Both the position numbers and the translations under genes were made by a program. Below the pieces are notes generated by a model. It saw nothing but the letters and a program-made list of their open reading frames with translations. It had not been told where the DNA came from and did no database searches. This document shows, piece by piece, positions 23,708 through 28,208 of a stretch of 28,208 nucleotides of DNA. Numbering within the stretch: the stretch's first letter is position 1; every line of letters starts with the position of its first letter. Source of the stretch: Deltaproteobacteria bacterium (GTDB taxonomy: Bacteria; Desulfobacterota_B; Binatia; UBA9968); the NCBI GenBank assembly GCA_005879255.1, contig VBKY01000249.1, positions 1 to 28,208 on the forward strand, in the 5' to 3' direction.

Positions 23708-24541
23708 ATGGAAAAACAATATACGCGCGAAACGCTCCTCACAACAGTCGCTGAATTGCAATCGAAACTCGGCTCACCGAATGTTTGTATTATCGACGTG
23801 CGGCCGGCGGAAGATTATGCCAAGGGGCATATTCCGGGAGCGACTCATTTCGACCTCTTCGGCCTGAGTTTGGTCGACACTACCGAAGCGCCGCTCAAGG
23901 CGTTCATGTTCATGATCCACCATGTGCTCGAGCTGCGTGGTGTGAGCGCATCAAAAGAGATCGTATTCTACGAGAACAACTCCGGCATGCGCGCCGCGCG
24001 CGGTGTGTGGTTTCTCGAATACTATGGTCATCCGAGTGTAAAGATGCTCGACGGCGGGTTCCAGGCTTGGAACGCCACGGGCGCGCCCACCACGACCGAC
24101 GCCAGGCCGCCGAAAGCAGCGACCTTTAAAGCTGCCGATCGCCGCGAAGTTCTGGCGACTGTCGACGATGTGCTTGGATCGCTTAATACGAAGGATATTA
24201 CAATTTTAGACACACGCAGCGACGGAGAATATCTCGGCACCCATGTGCGCGCGGCACGCGGGGGTGCAATTCCCGGTGCGATTCATATCGAATGGACGAA
24301 TAACCTCGATTCCAGCGGCAAGTTCAAATCGAACGAAGAACTAAAGGTGATGTACGACAAAGCGGGTATCACGCCCGACAAAGAAGTGATCCCCTACTGC
24401 CAGGGCGGCTATCGCTCCGCGCATAGCTATGTCGCGCTCCGCTTGCTCGGCTTTCCAAAGGTGCGTAATTACATCGGCTCTTGGAAAGAGTGGGGCGACC
24501 GCACGGATCTACCGATCGAGATTCCTCAAGGTAAGAAATGA
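23708..24541 (+). CDS. Two-domain sulfurtransferase (rhodanese)
   Basis: This 277-residue protein is a tandem rhodanese of the SseA/thiosulfate:cyanide sulfurtransferase type. The N-terminal domain (about 8-125) has IIDVRPAEDYAKGHIPGA but no catalytic cysteine: the loop reads FYENNSGMRAAR. The C-terminal domain (about 145-268) has ILDTRSDGEYLG and the active-site loop YCQGGYRSAHS with C231, a six-residue loop C-Q-G-G-Y-R. That is the classic inactive/active domain pair. No signal peptide is seen, so it is cytoplasmic. AGGGA lies a few bases before the ATG. Its stop overlaps the start of the following NMT1-like gene by 4 bases (ATGA), so the two are translated together; this hints at a sulfur-containing substrate, but that is inference. 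Confidence 0.9.
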   Translation: MEKQYTRETLLTTVAELQSKLGSPNVCIIDVRPAEDYAKGHIPGATHFDLFGLSLVDTTEAPLKAFMFMIHHVLELRGVSASKEIVFYENNSGMRAARGVWFLEYYGHPSVKMLDGGFQAWNATGAPTTTDARPPKAATFKAADRREVLATVDDVLGSLNTKDITILDTRSDGEYLGTHVRAARGGAIPGAIHIEWTNNLDSSGKFKSNEELKVMYDKAGITPDKEVIPYCQGGYRSAHSYVALRLLGFPKVRNYIGSWKEWGDRTDLPIEIPQGKK

Positions 24542-25569
24542 CGCCGCTCCGCCGAACGGCCATCGTCGTTTTCGCGGTTCTGACTACTGCGACGCTTCGA
24601 GCGCCGATCGCCGCCGGAGCCGATTTGAGAAAAGTCACGTTTTCCTATTCCGCCGTGAGCATGACCTGGTTTCCGGTGAAAGTCGCCGTGGAAAAAGGCT
24701 TCTTCCGCAACGAAGGATTAGAGCCGCAACTTGTTCAAATGAACGGCAATGTCGCAACCGTCGCGTTGGCCAATGGCCATATCGACTTCTCGCTGAATAT
24801 TTCTCCCGTGCTTAACGGCGCGATGCAAGGCCTCGGCACAAAACTTGTCGCGGCGTTGAATTCCCGTCCCTTGTTCGCTCTGGTCGTACGGCCGGAGATC
24901 ACTTCGGCTGCCGAACTCAAGGGCAAAATCTTCGCCGTCGCGTCGTTTGGCAACACGCAAGCGATTCTTACGGAAAAACATCTACAGCACTTGGGACTTC
25001 GAAAAGGCGAGTATCAATTGTTGGCGATGGGCGCCACGCCGGCGCGCATCGCCGCCATGGAAAAAAACATCGCGCAGGGCAGCTTGATGCCGCTGCCAAC
25101 CAACGTTCAGATGGAAAACAAGGGATATCGCCTGCTCGGCAACACGGCGGAAATCGTTGTAAACCCCATCGCCGGTCTCGGAGTGCACGAAGATAGAATC
25201 AAGAAAGACCCCGATCTGGTTAAACGCATTATTCGCGCGTCGTTGCGAAGTTTGCGGCTTTTGCAATCGAATCCCAAAGAGACCATTAGAATTCTCATGG
25301 ACTGGACCCGCGTATCGGAAAACGACGCGCTGCGCTCGCTGGAGCTTGCCAAGCCCGGCTTCAGCAAGAACGGCATGCTCACCGACGAGGATCTCAGCAT
25401 TGAATGGGGCTTTATCCAGCAGCAGACCAAAAAAACCAACGTGCCGGTTTCCATCGCCCACGACATGACTCTCCTCCGCGAAGTTCTGAGGGAACTCGGA
25501 TATAGGGAGGCAGTGGGCTTGGACGTGCGATGGCAATCGGCTTTGCACGCGAAGGCGCCAAAGTTCTAA
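24538..25569 (+). CDS. NMT1/THI5-like ABC transporter substrate-binding protein
   Basis: The 343-residue protein has a Sec signal peptide (MTPLRRTAIVVFAVLTTATL..., cleavage probably near AAGA, residue 28) and the type-2 periplasmic binding fold of the NMT1/SsuA-like group. Recognisable segments are WFPVKVAVEKGFFRNEGLEPQLVQM, IDFSLNISPVLNGAMQG, SAAELKGKIFAVASFGNTQ and DPDLVKRIIRASLRSLRLLQSNPKE. Relatives bind sulfonates, nitrate or pyrimidine precursors; the ligand here is unknown. No permease or ATPase gene lies in the window. It starts with ATG overlapping the rhodanese stop. The last ~18 residues (EAVGLDVRWQSALHAKAPKF) are not family-like: they are an out-of-frame reading of the start of the SDR sequence, so the native C-terminus was probably lost at a deletion junction near 25500. 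Confidence 0.88.
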   Translation: MTPLRRTAIVVFAVLTTATLRAPIAAGADLRKVTFSYSAVSMTWFPVKVAVEKGFFRNEGLEPQLVQMNGNVATVALANGHIDFSLNISPVLNGAMQGLGTKLVAALNSRPLFALVVRPEITSAAELKGKIFAVASFGNTQAILTEKHLQHLGLRKGEYQLLAMGATPARIAAMEKNIAQGSLMPLPTNVQMENKGYRLLGNTAEIVVNPIAGLGVHEDRIKKDPDLVKRIIRASLRSLRLLQSNPKETIRILMDWTRVSENDALRSLELAKPGFSKNGMLTDEDLSIEWGFIQQQTKKTNVPVSIAHDMTLLREVLRELGYREAVGLDVRWQSALHAKAPKF

Positions 25570-26216
25570 TCGCCGAAGTGCGCGAGGACGAAGCGCGCCG
25601 GGTCTCCCTGGAAATAAAATCGTTCGGCGGCGGCGCCGAGATTTTCGTCGGCGACTTGACCCAGGAGTTTGCGGCGCAACAGATGATTGATTTTTGCGCG
25701 CAGAAATTTGGCAGGGTAGACGTCTTGATTAATAACGCCGGTCTGCGCATGGAGGTTCACGACGACGGCGTCTACGAAGACTGGCGTTGCCTTCGTCAGC
25801 GACCGGCGCACGAGGTGCCGGTCAGCGATTGGGATTTGCTCATTGGCGTGAATCTCCGAGCAGTCTACCTTTGCACTCATTTCGTCCTGCCGCACATGAT
25901 TAAACAGCGGCACGGTGTTATCATCGGTATCTCATCCAATGCCGGCCACGAAGGCGTCGCCGGCAAATGCGCCTATGTCGCGTCGAAGCACGCAGTCGAA
26001 GGGTTGATGAAAACCGTCGCAAAGGAAATGGAACAGCATGGCATCAGCGCCCATGCGATCCATCCCGGCGGCAGGGTCAATGTCGACGGCCGCGGCGGAC
26101 AATCACCGGACGTGGTCGTGCCGCTCGTGTTATTTCTTGCCGGACAAGATCGACCGGCAATCACCGGGAAAGTGATCAAAGCCCAGGACTGGAACGCTGG
26201 CAAACGCGACTTCTGA
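25530..26216 (+). CDS. SDR-family oxidoreductase lacking its N-terminus (possibly a pseudogene)
   Basis: From the first ATG the frame gives 228 residues of a classical short-chain dehydrogenase: NNAG (68-71), catalytic serine in GISSNAG (133-139), and Y149-xxx-K153 (AYVASK). The first beta strand and most of the NAD(P)-binding glycine motif are missing. In frame before the ATG the codons read GGSGLGRA, the remnant of a TGGGSGLGRA motif, but they are preceded by a TAG (25503-25505) and no start codon. So the sequence begins abruptly within the Rossmann motif, fused to the 3' end of the NMT1-like gene in another frame. As drawn it cannot bind the cofactor normally. An SD for the ATG at 25530 is not evident. 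The remainder is undamaged, so the loss is recent, or it is an assembly artefact. Confidence 0.75.
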   Translation: MAIGFAREGAKVLIAEVREDEARRVSLEIKSFGGGAEIFVGDLTQEFAAQQMIDFCAQKFGRVDVLINNAGLRMEVHDDGVYEDWRCLRQRPAHEVPVSDWDLLIGVNLRAVYLCTHFVLPHMIKQRHGVIIGISSNAGHEGVAGKCAYVASKHAVEGLMKTVAKEMEQHGISAHAIHPGGRVNVDGRGGQSPDVVVPLVLFLAGQDRPAITGKVIKAQDWNAGKRDF

Positions 26217-26233
26217 CCGAGATCAATCACAAA

Positions 26234-26240
26234 AGAGGAG
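26234..26240 (+). promoter_or_regulatory. Ribosome binding site deciding the second NMT1-like start
   Basis: AGAGGAG is followed by 8 bases and then the ATG at 26249. This strong SD fixes the start, although the same frame is open far upstream through the SDR gene. Confidence 0.75.
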
Positions 26241-26248
26241 AAATAAAT

Positions 26249-27196
26249 ATGCGTACACTAGATTTGCTCGCCAGCGACTCGTCCCATCTACCTTTTCTCT
26301 ACGTCTTCAAAGAATCCAGGGTGATGGAGAAATACGGCTACGAAATCGATCTGCACATCGTCGGCGGCGCCAAGGCGCCGACCATGGCGCATCGCGCCAA
26401 GCTCGCGCTCGCCGGAGAAATCGATTTCTTGAGCGGGCTGCATCATGAGACCTATCGCGAGCGGGCCAAGGGCGAAAAGCGCCTCACCTATCTTGCGCAG
26501 GCGCAGAACAACTGGGATGACCGGCTCGTTGCGTCCGCGGAAATCAAGAATGTGGAAGATCTAAAAGGTCGGAAGATTGTGTGCCACGCCAAGGCGCCCT
26601 GCGTGTCCGGCAATCTGCGTGCGGTGCTGGAAACTTGCGGGCTCAAGCCTGAGGAAATCAACATGGATGTCATTGACGACAGGTCCGGTAAATTTTTGGA
26701 GTTCGTCGATGAAATCACTTCCGGTAAAGCGGTGGCAGCGCTGGTCGACATGCCCTTCGATCTCTACGGCATCACGAAAGGCTTGCACGTCGTCGAGCTG
26801 CCGGACCGTCCGGTGATTCATAATACGACGTTGCTCGCGACCACCGATTACATCAAGGACAACGAAGAAACCGTCTACGCCTTTCTAAAAGGCTTCATCG
26901 AGGCGCTGCATTTCTTCAAAACCAAACCGGATCAAGTCGTTCCGATCTTGAAGGCAAATCTGGCTACGCGTTACGGCCTGCAGGATGACGAATACTACGT
27001 ACACCTGCAGCGCGAGTGGGCGAAACTCTTATCGAAAAAACCCTACCCGTTGCCGGGCGCGATTCAGAATGTTTACGATCTCGACGTCGGAAAAGACCCC
27101 AAAATGCACCACATCGGTCCGATGGAGCCCTGGGATCTTCACTATCTGCGAAAAATCGACGACAGTGGTTTTATCGATCAGCTGTATGCGGCGTGA
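26249..27196 (+). CDS. NMT1-like substrate-binding-fold protein without signal peptide
   Basis: The 315-residue protein has a type-2 periplasmic-binding fold like the NMT1/THI5 group: an LPFLYVFKESRVMEKYGYEIDLHIVGG opening, the GEIDFLSGLHHETYRE segment, NVEDLKGRKIVCHAKAPCVSGNLRAVLETCGL and DNEETVYAFLKGFIEALHFFKTKPDQ. It begins MRTLDLLASDSSH with no signal peptide or lipobox, so it would stay in the cytoplasm unless exported otherwise. Cytoplasmic members of this fold include enzymes such as the THI5-like pyrimidine synthase and dihydroxyphthalate decarboxylase-like proteins, so an enzyme is possible. The start chosen follows the SD at 26234-26240; the longer open frame runs through the SDR gene and is not coding. 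It overlaps the next gene by 11 bases. Confidence 0.82.
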   Translation: MRTLDLLASDSSHLPFLYVFKESRVMEKYGYEIDLHIVGGAKAPTMAHRAKLALAGEIDFLSGLHHETYRERAKGEKRLTYLAQAQNNWDDRLVASAEIKNVEDLKGRKIVCHAKAPCVSGNLRAVLETCGLKPEEINMDVIDDRSGKFLEFVDEITSGKAVAALVDMPFDLYGITKGLHVVELPDRPVIHNTTLLATTDYIKDNEETVYAFLKGFIEALHFFKTKPDQVVPILKANLATRYGLQDDEYYVHLQREWAKLLSKKPYPLPGAIQNVYDLDVGKDPKMHHIGPMEPWDLHYLRKIDDSGFIDQLYAA

Positions 27197-27743
27197 GAAA
27201 TTTTCCGTGCTGGTGGCCGGCATTTGCTTGTCGGTCGCGACCATCGGCCCCACGCCTTTCGCCGCCGACACCAAAGCCGGTAGCCGAATGCAACTCACAA
27301 GCCCGGCGTTCCAGCAAGGCGCGCAGATCCCGCGCAAGCATACTTGCGATGCCGACGACGTGTCACCGCAGCTAAGATGGGCCAATGCGCCCTCGGGCGC
27401 AAAAGCTTTCGCGCTCATCGCCGACGATCCTGACGCGCCGGGTGGAACTTGGGTGCATTGGGTAATTTACGATCTCCCCGGTGATGCCACAGATCTGGCT
27501 GAGGGAACAGCAAAAACAGAAACGCTCTCCAACGGTGCGAAGCAGGGAGTGAATGATTTTCGCAGAGTCGGTTACAGCGGTCCCTGCCCGCCTCCGGGAC
27601 CGGCGCATCGCTATTATTTCAAACTTTACGCGCTCGATGCTCAGACAAACTTAAAACCGCGGGCGACAAAGCAGCAATTGCTGGATGCAATGAAGGGACA
27701 TGAGCTCGGCGAAGCTGAGCTCATGGGACGTTATAAGCGATAG
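27186..27743 (+). CDS. YbhB/YbcL-type PEBP-family protein, secreted
   Basis: The 185-residue protein has a Sec signal peptide (MRREKFSVLVAGICLSVATI..., cleavage probably after PTPFAA, residue 27) and a phosphatidylethanolamine-binding-protein fold. Ligand-site motifs are DPDAP (81-85), the VHW strand (90-92), GPCPPPG (132-138) and HRYYFKLYALD (141-151). Bacterial PEBPs of this group are periplasmic with no settled function; kinase-inhibitor labels are transferred from the animal homologue. I chose the ATG at 27186 because it opens the signal peptide; longer readings of this frame run through the preceding gene. It overlaps the second NMT1-like gene by 11 bases, so the two are coupled. No terminator is evident in the 94-base convergent gap that follows. 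Confidence 0.9.
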   Translation: MRREKFSVLVAGICLSVATIGPTPFAADTKAGSRMQLTSPAFQQGAQIPRKHTCDADDVSPQLRWANAPSGAKAFALIADDPDAPGGTWVHWVIYDLPGDATDLAEGTAKTETLSNGAKQGVNDFRRVGYSGPCPPPGPAHRYYFKLYALDAQTNLKPRATKQQLLDAMKGHELGEAELMGRYKR

Positions 27744-27837
27744 CCTTTTTTCATTCGGCCATAGTATTGGGTTCAATCGAAGCTGCGCGCGGTTCGACGG
27801 CAAACGCGAAACTTGGCGCCTCGACAACTAACGGTCA

Positions 27838-28208
27838 CTATTCAACGTCAATGATGAGCGGACCGTTGCGCGTCTGCTGCGGCTGCAAGATTTGACGCGA
27901 GTTGTCGCTGAACACCATCGGCTCACTGATGTCCCAAAGGTACAACTGGTGCGAATTGCCTCCCGCATCACGGTAAGATTCCGCGATTTTTGGCTGCCAT
28001 TCTCCCATATCGAACGTGTATGAAACCACGCGCGCGCCGGGCTTGAGCTGCCGCATTAATTGCGGGCGGACGGCCATGTTGCCGTCGTAGGACAGGTAGA
28101 GGGTCACTACGGACGCCGGTGATAAATCGGCTGTTAGGAAGTCCTGCTGGCGGATCTCGACGAGTTTTTCCACGCCCTGCTTCCGCGCGTTTTCACGCGC
28201 CAGCTTGA
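27838..28208 (-). CDS. SAM-dependent methyltransferase, 5' part outside the window
   Basis: The frame is open to the right edge, so only the C-terminal ~123 residues are seen; the GTG at 28173 lies inside the domain and is not a likely start. The visible part reads ARENARKQGVEKLVEIRQQDF, then SPASVVTLYLS and MRQLKPGARVVSYTFDMGEWQP, which are the later strands of a class I Rossmann methyltransferase (the acidic-loop and post-IV regions). The SAM-binding glycine loop is off the window. The FDMGEWQP segment and following beta region resemble lysine-type or generic 'class I SAM-dependent methyltransferase' proteins; the substrate is unknown. It converges with the PEBP gene. Confidence 0.82.
   Translation of the reverse strand, partial: KLARENARKQGVEKLVEIRQQDFLTADLSPASVVTLYLSYDGNMAVRPQLMRQLKPGARVVSYTFDMGEWQPKIAESYRDAGGNSHQLYLWDISEPMVFSDNSRQILQPQQTRNGPLIIDVE

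Noticed and set aside
1..28208. Defence island, CRISPR array, prophage, integron or biosynthetic cluster
   Set aside because: No regularly spaced repeats, nuclease/helicase groups, integrase, transposase, or carrier-protein/synthase genes were seen; the genes are mostly housekeeping.

Overview
The window looks like chromosome from a Gram-negative bacterium of the broad deltaproteobacterial kind (Desulfobacterota/Binatota-like, probably an uncultivated soil or sediment lineage). This is inferred from gene order, not from a marker gene. The minus-strand order tilS, ftsH, folP, cdaA, cdaR, glmM, pdxJ, nnrD, tsaE, lysC, cimA is the housekeeping string familiar from deltaproteobacteria. NMT1-like substrate-binding proteins and a DUF6282-like hydrolase are common in soil lineages of that kind. 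No rRNA, tRNA, CRISPR array, transposase or phage gene was seen.

Layout. Positions 1-798 (+) hold the 3' part of a DUF6282-like metal hydrolase that enters from the left edge. Positions 1072-4842 (-) hold an accessory block: a soluble fumarate reductase/succinate dehydrogenase-like flavoprotein, a short [2Fe-2S] partner, a four-helix membrane protein, a decayed partial copy of the [2Fe-2S] gene, and two tandem paralogous membrane proteins built from internal repeats. Positions 4884-12367 (-) hold rnc, mtaB, mnmA, cysE, cimA, lysC and tsaE. Positions 12551-22508 (-) hold nnrD, pdxJ, glmM, cdaR, cdaA, folP, ftsH and tilS. Positions 22518-23669 (-) hold a secreted CrtC/AttH lipocalin-like protein. 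From 23708 the strand switches to plus: a two-domain rhodanese, an NMT1-like binding protein, an SDR that has lost its N-terminus, a second NMT1-like protein without a signal peptide, and a secreted PEBP-family protein. A SAM methyltransferase (-) runs off the right edge.

How the genes work together. The core string combines tRNA modification (tilS, mnmA, mtaB, tsaE), RNA processing (rnc), membrane proteolysis (ftsH), cofactor synthesis and repair (folP, pdxJ, nnrD), a cyclic-di-AMP/cell-wall precursor module (cdaA, cdaR, glmM) and amino-acid supply (lysC, cimA, cysE). TsaE and MtaB act on the same nucleotide, t6A37 and then ms2t6A37. Many genes overlap by 4 bases or lie a few bases apart, so long polycistronic transcripts are likely.

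The most unusual features are small-scale. Several unrelated palindromic repeat elements sit in the gaps between core genes. One is embedded in frame in the signal-peptide region of the CrtC-like gene, and a possible second lies in a glmM insertion. There is a frameshifted, internally deleted relic of the [2Fe-2S] gene, a deletion-like junction joining an NMT1-like gene to a truncated SDR, an RNase III lacking one catalytic aspartate, and a pair of internally repeated membrane paralogues of unknown function. I did not find a convincing new multi-gene system.
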